Positions 28,188 through 37,119 of a DNA stretch of 64,000 nucleotides are shown in pieces (the first letter of the stretch is position 1; every line of letters begins with the position of its first letter). Both the position numbers and the translations under genes were made by a program. Location of the stretch: NCBI GenBank assembly GCA_902363675.1, contig CABJAV010000014.1, positions 19,779 to 83,778 of the forward strand, written 5' to 3'. The notes under the pieces are model-generated. The model did no database searches. It was not told the origin of the DNA and saw only the letters and a program-made list of their open reading frames with translations. This DNA is from Lachnospiraceae bacterium. Lineage in GTDB: Bacteria > Bacillota > Clostridia > Lachnospirales > Lachnospiraceae.

Positions 28188-28922
28188 ATGTATCAGTTTT
28201 TTGTGGATGAGCAGCAGGTACAACAAGGTCAGATTGTCATTACCGGACAGGATGTGAATCATATCGGTAATGTGCTTCGGATGAAACCGGGAGAAAAAGT
28301 GCGTATCAGCGATTCAAATGAGCACTCTTATTTTTGCAGAATTACAGAGATAACAGAGGATGAAGTTATAGCTGCAATCGAAGAAAAGGACGAGCTTGGA
28401 ACAGAGTTCGCGCATAAAGTATATTTGTTTCAGGGACTCCCAAAGAGTGACAAACTGGAACTGATCATACAAAAGGCAGTGGAACTTGGCGTGTACGAGG
28501 TCGTTCCGGTAGCTATGAAAAACTGTGTTGTTAAACTGGATCAGAAGAAAGCTTTGAATAAACAGAAGAGGTGGCAGGCAATCGCAGAGAGTGCGGCAAA
28601 GCAGTCAAAGAGAACTGTAATTCCGCAGGTACAGATGCCGGTTTCGTGGAAAGAAGCAGTGGAACTTGCAAAGAAACTGGATATTACACTCGTACCGTAC
28701 GAAAACGAGAGAGGGATGGCAGCGACGCGGGAAATCATTCGGCAGATTCCCCAAGGGGCATCCATCGGAATTATGATCGGACCCGAAGGCGGATTTGCGG
28801 ATGCAGAGATTGCAGCTGTGGATGGCAATATGCACCGTATTTCTCTGGGCAGAAGGATTCTGCGCACAGAGACCGCTGGACTTGCAACATTATCTATGTT
28901 AATATATGAGCTTGACATGTAG
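28188..28922 (+). CDS. rsmE: 16S rRNA (uracil1498-N3)-methyltransferase
   Basis: SPOUT-class methyltransferase for U1498 of 16S rRNA. The 244-residue protein begins MYQFFVDEQQV and has HIGNVLRMKPGE in the N-terminal PUA-like part, then KSDKLELIIQKAVELGV and the knot motifs IGPEGGF and LGRRILRTETA. The start at 28188 has GGAG five bases upstream and agrees with family starts; an upstream in-frame ATG at 28128 lies within prmA. Confidence 0.95.
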   Translation: MYQFFVDEQQVQQGQIVITGQDVNHIGNVLRMKPGEKVRISDSNEHSYFCRITEITEDEVIAAIEEKDELGTEFAHKVYLFQGLPKSDKLELIIQKAVELGVYEVVPVAMKNCVVKLDQKKALNKQKRWQAIAESAAKQSKRTVIPQVQMPVSWKEAVELAKKLDITLVPYENERGMAATREIIRQIPQGASIGIMIGPEGGFADAEIAAVDGNMHRISLGRRILRTETAGLATLSMLIYELDM

Positions 28923-28938
28923 ACAGGAGCAAAGAAAA

Positions 28939-30093
28939 ATGGAAGCATATTTGGATAATTCGGCTACTACACGCTGTAGTAAAGATGCAGCGGATATGGT
29001 AATGCAGCTTTTGACACAGGATTATGGAAATCCGTCGTCTATGCATAATAAGGGAGTCATTGCTGAAAACTATATGAATGATGCCCGCAAGAAAATTGCA
29101 AAGACACTGAAAGTGCAGGAGAAGGAAATCTGCTTTACTTCGGGAGGAACGGAGTCTAATAATCTTGCAATTATTGGAACGGCAGAGGCAAATAAAAGAA
29201 GCGGAATGCATGTGATTACGACTGCAATCGAGCACCCGTCAGTATCCAATACGATGGTGCGTTTGGAGGAACATGGATATGAAGTGACGTATCTTCCGGT
29301 TGATGCATATGGTGTGATTTCGTTGGAGGATCTGAAGGCGGCAATTCGTCCGGATACCATATTGGTGTCATTGATGCATGTAAATAATGAAATTGGGGCA
29401 GTGGAACCTGTAGCGGAGGCAGGAACTTTGATCAAACAGGTCAATCCACAGACGCTTTTTCATGTGGATGCGATTCAGTCTTATGGCAAAATGCGTATTT
29501 ATCCATCAAAAATGGGCATCGATCTGTTATCGGTAAGTGGACATAAAATTCATGGACCCAAGGGCAGTGGATTTTTATACATCAAAGATAAGACAAAGAT
29601 AAAACCATTGATCAATGGCGGTGGACAGCAGAGAGGGATGCGTTCCGGAACTGAAAATGTTCCGGCAATTGCAGGACTTGGTGTGGCAGCGGAAGAGATT
29701 TATACGGGATTTGATGAAAAAATAGACCGTATGTATGAATTGCGTGAGCATTTTATTGAAGAAGCACAGAAAATTCCAGGTGTAAGTATCAACGGCAAAC
29801 TTAACAGAGAGAGCGCACCGCATATTGTAAGTGTCAGTATTGAAGGGGTGCGTGCGGAAGTTATGCTGCATGCGCTTGAGGATAAAGAAATTTATGTATC
29901 TGCGGGCAGTGCCTGTTCGTCAAACAAACCGGCAGTGAGCAGAACGTTAAAAAGCATTGGTCTGAAAGATACATTGTTGGATTCTACTATTCGTTTCAGT
30001 TTTTGTGTAGATACGACACAGGAAGAGATTGATTATGCGTTGGAAGAAATGAATCGTGTAATTCCAATGCTTCAAAAATATACAAGACATTAG
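28939..30093 (+). CDS. Cysteine desulfurase (NifS/IscS-like, ThiI partner type)
   Basis: PLP enzyme that takes sulfur from cysteine as a persulfide. The 384 residues show YLDNSATT, TSGGTESNN, HVDAIQSYG, the PLP-lysine in SGHKIHGPKG and the persulfide cysteine in SAGSACSSN. It is 15 bp ahead of thiI; in B. subtilis a NifS-type desulfurase (NifZ) beside thiI supplies sulfur for 4-thiouridine in tRNA, so the same job is inferred here. AGGAG sits about ten bases before ATG 28939. Confidence 0.92.
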   Translation: MEAYLDNSATTRCSKDAADMVMQLLTQDYGNPSSMHNKGVIAENYMNDARKKIAKTLKVQEKEICFTSGGTESNNLAIIGTAEANKRSGMHVITTAIEHPSVSNTMVRLEEHGYEVTYLPVDAYGVISLEDLKAAIRPDTILVSLMHVNNEIGAVEPVAEAGTLIKQVNPQTLFHVDAIQSYGKMRIYPSKMGIDLLSVSGHKIHGPKGSGFLYIKDKTKIKPLINGGGQQRGMRSGTENVPAIAGLGVAAEEIYTGFDEKIDRMYELREHFIEEAQKIPGVSINGKLNRESAPHIVSVSIEGVRAEVMLHALEDKEIYVSAGSACSSNKPAVSRTLKSIGLKDTLLDSTIRFSFCVDTTQEEIDYALEEMNRVIPMLQKYTRH

Positions 30094-30107
30094 AAAAGGA
30101 GAACAGA

Positions 30108-31292
30108 ATGTATAAAGCATTTTTGATTAAATATGCAGAAATCGCGATCAAAGGAAAGAACCGTTATCTGTTTGAAGATGCGCTGGTACATAATATTGAG
30201 TATCAGTTAAAAAATGTAGATGGAACATTTCATGTACGCAAGGAGAATGGCCGTATTTATGTAGAGACGGAAGGTTCATATGATTATGATGAAACCGTGG
30301 AAACCTTACAGCGGGTTTTTGGTATTGTTGGAATTTGTCCGGTTGTGCTGCTGGAAGATGAGGGGTTTGATAAGCTGGCAGAGGAAGTTGTTGCATATGT
30401 GGACAAAACTTATGCAGACAAAAATTTTACCTTTAAAGTTGATGCAAGGCGTGCGAGAAAGAATTACCCGATGACCTCGATGGAAATCAATGCAGCATTG
30501 GGAGAAAAAATTCTGGATGCTTTTCCTGAAACAAAAGTAGATGTACATCATCCGCAGGTGATGATTCATGTGGAAATTCGTCCTATGATTAATGTCTATT
30601 CCACAGAAATTCCGGGACCGGGTGGTATGCCACTTGGTACAGCAGGCCGTGCTATGTTGCTTTTGTCCGGTGGAATCGATAGTCCGGTAGCTGGATATAT
30701 GATTTCAAAGCGAGGCGTAACTTTGGAAGCAACTTATTTCCATGCACCACCTTATACCAGCGAGCGCGCAAAGCAAAAAGTTGTGGATCTTGCAAAGAAA
30801 GTTGCAAGATATTCCGGACCAATTAAACTTCATGTTGTTAATTTTACCGATATTCAGTTATATATTTATGAAAAATGCCCGCATGAGGAACTTACGATTA
30901 TCATGCGTCGCTATATGATGAAAATTGCAGAGCATTTTGCAAAAGAAGGCAAGTGTCTTGGAATGATTACGGGAGAGAGTATTGGACAGGTAGCAAGTCA
31001 GACAATGCAGTCTCTTGCAGTTACCAATGAGGTCTGCGAGATGCCGGTATATCGTCCTCTGATTGCCATGGACAAGCAGGACATTGTATCAATTGCAGAA
31101 AAAATTGATACGTATGAGACTTCCATTTTACCATACGAAGATTGTTGCACAATCTTTGTGGCAAAGCATCCGGTTACAAAGCCAAACTTGACTTATATCA
31201 AAAAATCAGAGCGCAAGCTGGAAGAAAAAATAGATGAATTAATGCAGACTGCTATCGACACAACGGAAACAATTATGGTAGATGCTGAGTAA
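30108..31292 (+). CDS. thiI: tRNA 4-thiouridine synthetase ThiI
   Basis: Adenylates U8 of tRNA and transfers sulfur to make 4-thiouridine. The 394-residue protein has a ferredoxin-like start, a THUMP domain (about 60-165) and a PP-loop ATPase with LLLSGGIDSPVAGYM. It ends near residue 394 without the rhodanese domain of E. coli ThiI, so sulfur would come straight from the adjacent desulfurase; a thiamine role is unlikely. AAAGGAG precedes the ATG. Confidence 0.95.
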   Translation: MYKAFLIKYAEIAIKGKNRYLFEDALVHNIEYQLKNVDGTFHVRKENGRIYVETEGSYDYDETVETLQRVFGIVGICPVVLLEDEGFDKLAEEVVAYVDKTYADKNFTFKVDARRARKNYPMTSMEINAALGEKILDAFPETKVDVHHPQVMIHVEIRPMINVYSTEIPGPGGMPLGTAGRAMLLLSGGIDSPVAGYMISKRGVTLEATYFHAPPYTSERAKQKVVDLAKKVARYSGPIKLHVVNFTDIQLYIYEKCPHEELTIIMRRYMMKIAEHFAKEGKCLGMITGESIGQVASQTMQSLAVTNEVCEMPVYRPLIAMDKQDIVSIAEKIDTYETSILPYEDCCTIFVAKHPVTKPNLTYIKKSERKLEEKIDELMQTAIDTTETIMVDAE

Positions 31293-31299
31293 AACAAAA

Positions 31300-31321
31300 G
31301 GAAGACCCATTCGGGTCTTCC
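31300..31321. terminator. Bidirectional terminator between thiI and the HPr-like gene
   Basis: GGAAGACCC (31300-31308) pairs with GGGTCTTCC (31313-31321); flanking AACAAAA/TTTTGTT can extend the stem and supply U-tracts both ways. The genes on either side converge. Confidence 0.85.
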
Positions 31322-31356
31322 CTGTTTTGTTCACAATCGTTTTATTATGTCATAAA

Positions 31357-31590
31357 TTACCCAATGATGTATGGCTTAAGTGCCTCAAGTACTTCGTCGA
31401 GATTGGTCTCTGTATGGATTGCTAAATCGATTGGTTTGGATAAATCTAAACTGAAAATACCCATGATTGATTTTGCATCGATAACATATCTACCAGAGAT
31501 TAAATCGAAGTCATACTCGAACTGAGAAATTGCGTTGACAAATGATTTTACTTTTCCGATGGAATTTAATGAAATTTGTACTGTTTTCAT
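31357..31590 (-). CDS. HPr-like protein lacking the phospho-acceptor histidine
   Basis: A 77-residue protein with the HPr fold pattern: the segment DAKSIMGIFSL matches the HPr block that holds regulatory Ser46 (KSIMGVMSL), and the C-terminal helix NLDEVLEALKPYI fits. At the place of the catalytic GLHARPA of PTS HPr it reads NSIGKVKSFVNAI, without histidine, so it cannot pass phosphate from enzyme I. It may be a regulatory relative of the Crh type (Crh also lacks His15 and keeps Ser46). AAGGAGG precedes the ATG. Single gene with its own promoter. Confidence 0.85.
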   Translation of the reverse strand: MKTVQISLNSIGKVKSFVNAISQFEYDFDLISGRYVIDAKSIMGIFSLDLSKPIDLAIHTETNLDEVLEALKPYIIG

Positions 31591-31631
31591 AATGAAAACC
31601 TCCTTAAACTATTCATGTTTTTCTATCTTTG

Positions 31632-31660
31632 ATAGTAATATTTTTCCATGGAAAAGTCAA
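31632..31660 (-). promoter_or_regulatory. Predicted promoter of the HPr-like gene
   Basis: On the minus strand TTGACT (31655-31660), 17 bp, TACTAT (31632-31637), about 40 bp ahead of the start codon. Confidence 0.6.
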
Positions 31661-31702
31661 GAAATGTATTAAGTTTTCCGGCAGGAAACTTAATATACAG
31701 CG

Positions 31703-31740
31703 TCAGCCCATTTGCCAAAGGCAAATGATGCATGGGCTGA
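31703..31740. repeat. Palindromic hairpin element upstream of mtaB
   Basis: Outer stem TCAGCCC/GGGCTGA (31703-31709, 31734-31740), inner stem ATTTGCC/GGCAAAT (31710-31716, 31720-31726) with an AAA loop and a seven-base bulge on the 3' side. A related, damaged form lies before tgt (about 42330-42370), and the outer stem recurs at 63815-63840. Probably a dispersed REP-like element; a regulatory leader is the alternative. Confidence 0.55.
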
Positions 31741-31767
31741 ATGAAGTTTTTTATATAAGGAGTAGAA

Positions 31768-33093
31768 ATGAAAAAAGCAGCATTACACAATCTGGGATGT
31801 AAAGTAAATGCATACGAGACAGAAGCGATGCAGCAGATGCTTGAAGATGCAGGGTATGAGATCGTACCTTTTTCGGAAGTCGCAGATGTATATGTAATTA
31901 ACACCTGTTCGGTGACGAACATGGCAGACCGCAAATCCCGTCAGATGCTTCATCACGCCAAAAAAATGAATCCGCAGGCTGCGGTTGTTGCGGCAGGGTG
32001 TTATGTGCAGACAAAAGAAGAAGAGGCAAAGCTGGATGATGCAATCGATATTTTGATCGGAAATAATCAGAAAGCAGAATTGGTAGGACGTCTTGACGAA
32101 TATTTTGCCAAAACAGAAAGGGTTACCAGCAAACAGGAAGAAAAAGTTGAGGCTGTGGTTGATATCAACCACATACATCAGGATTTTGAAGAACTTGGAC
32201 TGAAACAGACGGCAGAGCATACGAGAGCTTTTGTAAAGGTGCAGGACGGATGTAATCAGTTTTGTAGTTATTGTATTATCCCTTACGCCCGGGGAAGAGT
32301 CAGAAGCCGTGGAATTGAGAGTGTTTTAAAGGAGATCAGAGGACTGGCAGAAAAAGGATATCAGGAAGTAGTACTTACCGGAATCCATTTAAGCTCTTAT
32401 GGTGTAGACTGTGATAACAATCTGCTTCATCTCATACAGGAAGTTCACAAGATTGATGGAATTAGAAGAATCCGTCTGGGTTCGTTAGAACCTAAAATCG
32501 TGACAGAAGAGTTTGCAGGAGAACTGGCAAAATTAGAAAAAATCTGTCCACATTTTCATTTGTCGTTACAGAGCGGATGCGATGATACGTTAAAGCGTAT
32601 GAATCGTAAATATACAGCGGAAGAATATGAAGAGGGGTGTCGTCTACTTCGGAAATATTTTATTCATCCGGCGATTACAACAGATGTCATTGTGGGATTC
32701 CCGGGAGAAACAGAGGAAGAATTTGCAACGACGGAGGCATTTTTAGAGAAGATCCATTTCTATGAAATGCACATTTTCAAATATTCCAAAAGACAGGGCA
32801 CGCGTGCTGCGGTCATGGAAAATCAGGTTCCGGAAGAAATCAAGACAAAACGCAGTGCAAAACTTTTGGCATTGTCAGCGAAAATGTCAAAAGAATTCCG
32901 GGAATACTATCTTGGAAGTGAGCAGGAGGTTCTTTTTGAGGAACAGGTACCGGTGGATGGAACACCAATGTATGTAGGATATACAAAGGAATACGTAAAG
33001 GTAGCAGTACAATCCGAAGAAAAATTGGACAATGTCATGAAAACAGGAAAAATTACTGCCGCAATACACGACGATTTATATCTTATGATCTAA
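31768..33093 (+). CDS. mtaB: tRNA (t6A37) methylthiotransferase MtaB
   Basis: Radical SAM enzyme that turns t6A37 into ms2t6A in ANN-decoding tRNAs. The 441-residue protein has the N-terminal UPF0004 domain (LGCKVNAYETEAMQ, NTCSVT, CYVQTKEE), the radical SAM motif CNQFCSYCIIPYARGR, and a C-terminal TRAM domain. ATAAGGAG precedes the ATG. In B. subtilis (yqeV) it follows rsmE directly; here the desulfurase, thiI and the HPr-like gene intervene. Confidence 0.95.
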   Translation: MKKAALHNLGCKVNAYETEAMQQMLEDAGYEIVPFSEVADVYVINTCSVTNMADRKSRQMLHHAKKMNPQAAVVAAGCYVQTKEEEAKLDDAIDILIGNNQKAELVGRLDEYFAKTERVTSKQEEKVEAVVDINHIHQDFEELGLKQTAEHTRAFVKVQDGCNQFCSYCIIPYARGRVRSRGIESVLKEIRGLAEKGYQEVVLTGIHLSSYGVDCDNNLLHLIQEVHKIDGIRRIRLGSLEPKIVTEEFAGELAKLEKICPHFHLSLQSGCDDTLKRMNRKYTAEEYEEGCRLLRKYFIHPAITTDVIVGFPGETEEEFATTEAFLEKIHFYEMHIFKYSKRQGTRAAVMENQVPEEIKTKRSAKLLALSAKMSKEFREYYLGSEQEVLFEEQVPVDGTPMYVGYTKEYVKVAVQSEEKLDNVMKTGKITAAIHDDLYLMI

Positions 33094-33109
33094 GGAACAA
33101 GATTAGAGG

Positions 33110-33138
33110 TTGTATTTTTGTGTAAATTCGTTTACAAT
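33110..33138 (+). promoter_or_regulatory. Predicted sigma-A promoter of ireB-ruvX-DUF1292
   Basis: TTGTAT (33110-33115), 17 bp, TACAAT (33133-33138), 50 bp before ireB. Confidence 0.6.
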
Positions 33139-33188
33139 ATATAAAATAGAGCTTGTTAGAAATAAGAACAAGAGCAGGGGCGGCAAAC

Positions 33189-33452
33189 ATGGAGAACATT
33201 AATAATACACAATTTTTTACAGTACAAAAGGAGCCGGAGTTACAGGTCAGGGACGTTCTTGAAATTGTATTCCGTGCATTGAGTGAAAAAGGATACAATC
33301 CGGTGAACCAGATTGTTGGATATATTATGTCAGGAGATCCGACATATATTACAAGTCACAATAATGCAAGAAGTCTGATTATGAAGGTAGAGCGTGATGA
33401 ACTGGTAGAAGAAGTTCTTCGGGCTTATATCAAGAACAATTCCTGGGAATAA
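33189..33452 (+). CDS. IreB family regulatory phosphoprotein (UPF0297)
   Basis: An 87-residue member of the IreB family, known in Enterococcus as a substrate of the Ser/Thr kinase IreK and phosphatase IreP that tunes cephalosporin tolerance. The stretches [37 protein letters not shown] and [10 protein letters not shown] are typical. The N-terminal NTQFF contains the threonine region phosphorylated in IreB. Start 33189 is chosen by family length and AGGGGCGG upstream. Heads the conserved trio with ruvX and a DUF1292 gene. Confidence 0.92.
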   Translation: MENINNTQFFTVQKEPELQVRDVLEIVFRALSEKGYNPVNQIVGYIMSGDPTYITSHNNARSLIMKVERDELVEEVLRAYIKNNSWE

Positions 33453-33469
33453 TCCGGTACGGGAGATTT

Positions 33470-33910
33470 ATGCGGATTTTAGGATTAGATTTTGGTTCAA
33501 AGACAGTTGGAGTTGCAGTGAGTGATGAGCTTCTGATTACTGCACAGGGGGTGGAGATTATTCGAAGAAAATCCCAGTCAAAACTGCGGCAGACACTGGC
33601 GCGAATCGATGAACTGGTAGGCGAGTACAAAGTGGAGAAAATTGTACTTGGCTACCCTAAAAACATGAATAATACAGAAGGCGATCGTTGCGAAAAAACA
33701 AAAGAATTTAAGGAGATGCTTGAAAAACGCTGTGGACTTCCGGTAATTCTATGGGACGAGCGCCTGACAACCGTTGCAGCGGATCAATCTATGATGGAGA
33801 TGGGCATTCGCCGCGAAAACCGCAAGGAATATGTGGACGAAATTGCGGCAATATTTATTTTGCAGGGATATTTGGATTATTTGTCCAATCATCCGGAAGA
33901 AAAGGCTTGA
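33470..33910 (+). CDS. ruvX: Putative pre-16S rRNA nuclease / Holliday junction resolvase RuvX (YqgF)
   Basis: RNase H-like nuclease of the YqgF family that matures the 5' end of 16S rRNA in E. coli and has been called a Holliday junction resolvase. The 146 residues have [28 protein letters not shown] ([16 protein letters not shown]), [11 protein letters not shown] and [14 protein letters not shown] with the acidic catalytic residues. GGGAGATTT precedes the ATG. Confidence 0.94.
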   Translation: MRILGLDFGSKTVGVAVSDELLITAQGVEIIRRKSQSKLRQTLARIDELVGEYKVEKIVLGYPKNMNNTEGDRCEKTKEFKEMLEKRCGLPVILWDERLTTVAADQSMMEMGIRRENRKEYVDEIAAIFILQGYLDYLSNHPEEKA

Positions 33911-33946
33911 TTTGAACAGAAAGACAGTTTGTTGAGAGGTTTTTGC

Positions 33947-34210
33947 ATGGAAAAAATTAATTTTATAGATCCCGATACCAATGAAGTGGTAGAGTTTGCA
34001 GTTGAGGAAGAAACTCAGCTGAATGGAATTAAGTATTTACTTGTTTCTGATGGAATTGAAAGCGGAGACAGTGAAGCATATATATTAAAAGAAATTACAA
34101 CACAAGACGAGGAAGTACTTTATGAGATGGTTGATGATGATGTAGAATTTGCAGCTATCGCTAAGGTATTTGCTGAACTTGCGGATGAAGAAACACAGCT
34201 TTTATTTTAG
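33947..34210 (+). CDS. DUF1292 protein (YrzB-like)
   Basis: An 87-residue acidic protein of unknown function that usually follows ruvX in Firmicutes. It shows INFIDPDTNEVVEFAV, NGIKYLLVSDG, EAYILKEI and ADEETQLLF at the C-terminus, with many Glu and Asp. GAGAGG lies nine bases before ATG 33947. Conserved neighbourhood suggests a link to RNA or ribosome processing, not proven. Confidence 0.88.
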   Translation: MEKINFIDPDTNEVVEFAVEEETQLNGIKYLLVSDGIESGDSEAYILKEITTQDEEVLYEMVDDDVEFAAIAKVFAELADEETQLLF

Positions 34211-34286
34211 AAGAAGAGCGGAAAATTATTGTGTCAGGTTATCTGTGAATACCTGATATTCATTTCAAAACCAAGAAGGAGGATAT

Positions 34287-35957
34287 ATGAAAAAGCAGGA
34301 AAAACAGCATAGTAAGCTCAAAATCATTCCATTGGGAGGTTTGGAGCAGATCGGTATGAACATTACTGCCTTTGAGTACGAAGACAGTATTATTGTTGTG
34401 GATTGCGGTTTATCATTCCCGGAGGACGATATGTACGGTGTAGATCTTGTTATTCCGGATGTGACATATTTAAAGGACAATATTGACCGTGTGAAAGGAT
34501 TTTTTATTACACATGCCCATGAGGATCATATTGGAGCGATTCCATATGTACTTCGCGATGTTAATGTCCCAATTTATGCAACAAAGCTTACGACAGCAAT
34601 TATTGAGCACAAATTAGAAGAGCATGATATGCTCAAGAAGACAAAGCGTAAAGTCGTAAAATACGGACAGCATATTAATCTTGGCTGTTTCCGTGTAGAG
34701 TTTATCAAGACAAATCACAGTATTCAGGATGCAGCAGCGCTTGCTATCTATTCACCGGCAGGAATTGTTGTGCATACCGGAGATTTTAAAGTGGATTATA
34801 CACCGGTATTTGGTGATGCAATTGATCTGCAGCGTTTTGGTGAGATTGGAAAGAAAGGTGTTCTTGCACTTCTTTGCGACAGTACTAATGCAGAACGTCC
34901 GGGATTTACAAAGTCAGAGAAATCTGTTGGTAAGACTTTGGACAATATTTTCGCAGAGCATAAAAACACACGCATTATCATCGCAACATTTGCATCAAAT
35001 GTAGACAGAGTCCAGCAGATTATTAATTCTGCGGATAAATTCGGACGTAAGGTAGCTATCGAAGGCAGAAGTATGGTGAATATTATTTCTATCGCTTCCG
35101 AACTGGGTTACCTGTCATTGCCGGATAATATTCTGATTGATGTTGATCAGTTGAAGAATTATCCGGATGAGCAGACCGTTATTATTACAACCGGAAGTCA
35201 GGGAGAATCGATGGCGGCATTATCCCGTATGGCATCCGGCATGCACCGTAAAGTATCTATTAAGCCAAATGATACGATCGTATTCAGTTCTCATCCGATT
35301 CCAGGAAATGAGAAGTCGGTTACCGGTGTGATCAACGATCTTATGAGAAAAGGTGCCGATGTTATATTTGAGGATGTTCATGTATCCGGACATGCATGTC
35401 GTGAGGATATCAAGTTGATTTATTCTCTGGTAAATCCATTGTATGCTATTCCGGTTCATGGAGAGTATAAGCATCTGGTTGCGCAGGCGAAGATCGCAGA
35501 GGAACTTGGATATGACAGTGACCATATTAAGATCCTTTCTTCCGGTGATGTGCTTGAAATTGACGAGAATGGTGCGGATGTTACCGGACATGTACAGGTT
35601 GGAAATATTATGGTAGATGGTCTTGGCGTAGGTGATGTCGGAAACATTGTATTGCGTGACCGTCAGCGTCTGGCAGAAGATGGAATCATTATTGTTGTTA
35701 TGACACTTGAGAGTGGATCCGGTCAGGTACTTGCTGGTCCGGATATTGTATCTCGTGGATTTGTATATGTACGTAACTCCGAGAGCCTTATGGATGAAGC
35801 AAAGACGGTTCTCGACCGAACAATGGAATATTGTATGGATCACAATATTACCGATTGGGGAAAGATTAAAAATGAGGTCAAAGACGCTTTGGGAGATTTC
35901 GTCTGGAAAGAGACAAAGAGACGTCCAATGATTATGCCAATCATTATGGAAGTATAG
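34287..35957 (+). CDS. rnj: Ribonuclease J
   Basis: Metallo-beta-lactamase ribonuclease with 5'-3' exonuclease and endonuclease activity, central to mRNA decay and rRNA maturation in Firmicutes. The 556-residue protein shows PLGGLEQIGMNI, the zinc motif THAHEDHIGAI, HTGDFKVDYTP, DSTNAERPGFT, the beta-CASP block SSHPIPGNEKSV and VHVSGHACREDI, VHGEYKHL. AAGGAGGATAT precedes the ATG. Followed 9 bp later by the MltG-like gene. Confidence 0.96.
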   Translation: MKKQEKQHSKLKIIPLGGLEQIGMNITAFEYEDSIIVVDCGLSFPEDDMYGVDLVIPDVTYLKDNIDRVKGFFITHAHEDHIGAIPYVLRDVNVPIYATKLTTAIIEHKLEEHDMLKKTKRKVVKYGQHINLGCFRVEFIKTNHSIQDAAALAIYSPAGIVVHTGDFKVDYTPVFGDAIDLQRFGEIGKKGVLALLCDSTNAERPGFTKSEKSVGKTLDNIFAEHKNTRIIIATFASNVDRVQQIINSADKFGRKVAIEGRSMVNIISIASELGYLSLPDNILIDVDQLKNYPDEQTVIITTGSQGESMAALSRMASGMHRKVSIKPNDTIVFSSHPIPGNEKSVTGVINDLMRKGADVIFEDVHVSGHACREDIKLIYSLVNPLYAIPVHGEYKHLVAQAKIAEELGYDSDHIKILSSGDVLEIDENGADVTGHVQVGNIMVDGLGVGDVGNIVLRDRQRLAEDGIIIVVMTLESGSGQVLAGPDIVSRGFVYVRNSESLMDEAKTVLDRTMEYCMDHNITDWGKIKNEVKDALGDFVWKETKRRPMIMPIIMEV

Positions 35958-35966
35958 GAGTAACCT

Positions 35967-36368
35967 ATGGACATTAATAAGGCTTTATTTAAATTCATCA
36001 AAATAGGATTTACGATTATGATCATATTGTTTGTTCTGTTCGCGACTGTTTATCTGAGCAGAACAGGATATGATTATGGGTATCGCCTTTTTACAGAGAC
36101 TGCGGTGGATGAGGCGCCGGGAACGGATATTCTCGTACAGATTAAGCAGGAAACATCGAACTGGCAGGTTGGCAAGCTGTTGGAACAAAAAGGCCTGGTA
36201 AGAGATGGGAAACTTTTTTACCTGCAGCTTAAGACATCTGCTTACAGTAAGAGTATAAAGCCGGGGGTCTATACATTGAACACTTCTATGACCCCGAAAG
36301 AGATGATGATCGTTATGTCAGGACAGGAAACACAGACAGAGGCTACGGAAGAGGAAACCACCTCTTAA
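35967..36368 (+). CDS. Truncated MltG-like membrane protein (YceG N-terminal part only)
   Basis: A 133-residue protein: short cytoplasmic start, one membrane helix (about 12-30), then an extracytoplasmic region with WQVGKLLEQKGLVRDGKLFYLQ and KPGVYTLNTSMTPKEMMIVMSG, which resembles the LysM-like N-terminal part of endolytic transglycosylase MltG. The catalytic YceG domain is absent and only 58 bp separate it from the next gene, so it is naturally short rather than frameshifted. Its place before trmR matches yrrL (mltG) in B. subtilis, supporting descent from MltG. Function unknown. Confidence 0.8.
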   Translation: MDINKALFKFIKIGFTIMIILFVLFATVYLSRTGYDYGYRLFTETAVDEAPGTDILVQIKQETSNWQVGKLLEQKGLVRDGKLFYLQLKTSAYSKSIKPGVYTLNTSMTPKEMMIVMSGQETQTEATEEETTS

Positions 36369-36426
36369 AAAATTGACAAGTTATACCTGACAAAGCTGAC
36401 GATGATACACCATTGAGGACATTGAT

Positions 36427-37119
36427 ATGATAGTAGAGAAACGTCTGGTGACATATATCAATTCTCTGGATACAGGGAATACAAAAGTACTGGATGAGAT
36501 CGAACGAGAAGCTCTGGATTCCTATGTGCCGATTATTCGCAAGGAGATGCAGAGCTTTTTGAAACTGTTGCTGGCAATGAACCGGCCGAAAAGAATTCTT
36601 GAGGTTGGGACTGCAGTTGGTTTTTCATCGATACTCATGGCGGAGTATGCACCAAAAGATTGTAAGATTGTTACAATAGAAAATTACGAAAAAAGGATAC
36701 CGATTGCACGTGCGAATTTTGTTCGGGCAGGAAAGGAAAAGCAGATTGCATTATTAGAGGGAGATGCGGCAGATGTATTAAAGACGCTGAATGAGCCATT
36801 TGATCTGATTTTTATGGATGCAGCTAAAGGACAGTACATTCATTTCATGCCGGATATTTTACGGCTTCTTAAAACAGGTGGAACACTGGTGTCGGACAAT
36901 GTGTTGCAGGATGGCGATATTATCGAATCCCATTATGCGGTGACCCGTCGTAACCGTACGATTTATAAACGGATGCGGGAATATTTGTACGAACTGACAC
37001 ACAGAGAGGATTTGGTGACAGCAGTGCTTCCGGTAGGAGATGGAATTACGGTAAGCACAAAAGTTGAGGAAAACGATTCGGTGGAAGAAGAGAGGCAGGA
37101 TAAGGATGAGAGAGATTGA
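36427..37119 (+). CDS. O-methyltransferase, probably tRNA 5-hydroxyuridine methyltransferase (TrmR-like)
   Basis: SAM-dependent class I O-methyltransferase of 230 residues with ILEVGTAVGFSSI (SAM loop), IENYEKRIPIARANF and LIFMDAAKGQYIHF, SDNVLQDG with metal-binding aspartates. In B. subtilis TrmR (YrrM) methylates ho5U34 in tRNA to mo5U and lies next to U32 peptidase genes; the same order here supports that role. Caffeoyl-CoA type O-methyltransferases are the alternative. The end overlaps the following gene by 14 bp. Confidence 0.88.
   Translation: MIVEKRLVTYINSLDTGNTKVLDEIEREALDSYVPIIRKEMQSFLKLLLAMNRPKRILEVGTAVGFSSILMAEYAPKDCKIVTIENYEKRIPIARANFVRAGKEKQIALLEGDAADVLKTLNEPFDLIFMDAAKGQYIHFMPDILRLLKTGGTLVSDNVLQDGDIIESHYAVTRRNRTIYKRMREYLYELTHREDLVTAVLPVGDGITVSTKVEENDSVEEERQDKDERD

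Noticed and set aside
35220..35843. 207-codon open frame antisense to RNase J
   Set aside because: It lies wholly inside a clear conserved gene, has no ribosome binding site and a low-complexity composition typical of antisense shadows.
35967..36426. MltG-like gene truncated by frameshift
   Set aside because: The 58 bp after its stop hold no further MltG sequence in any frame, so it is a genuinely short gene.
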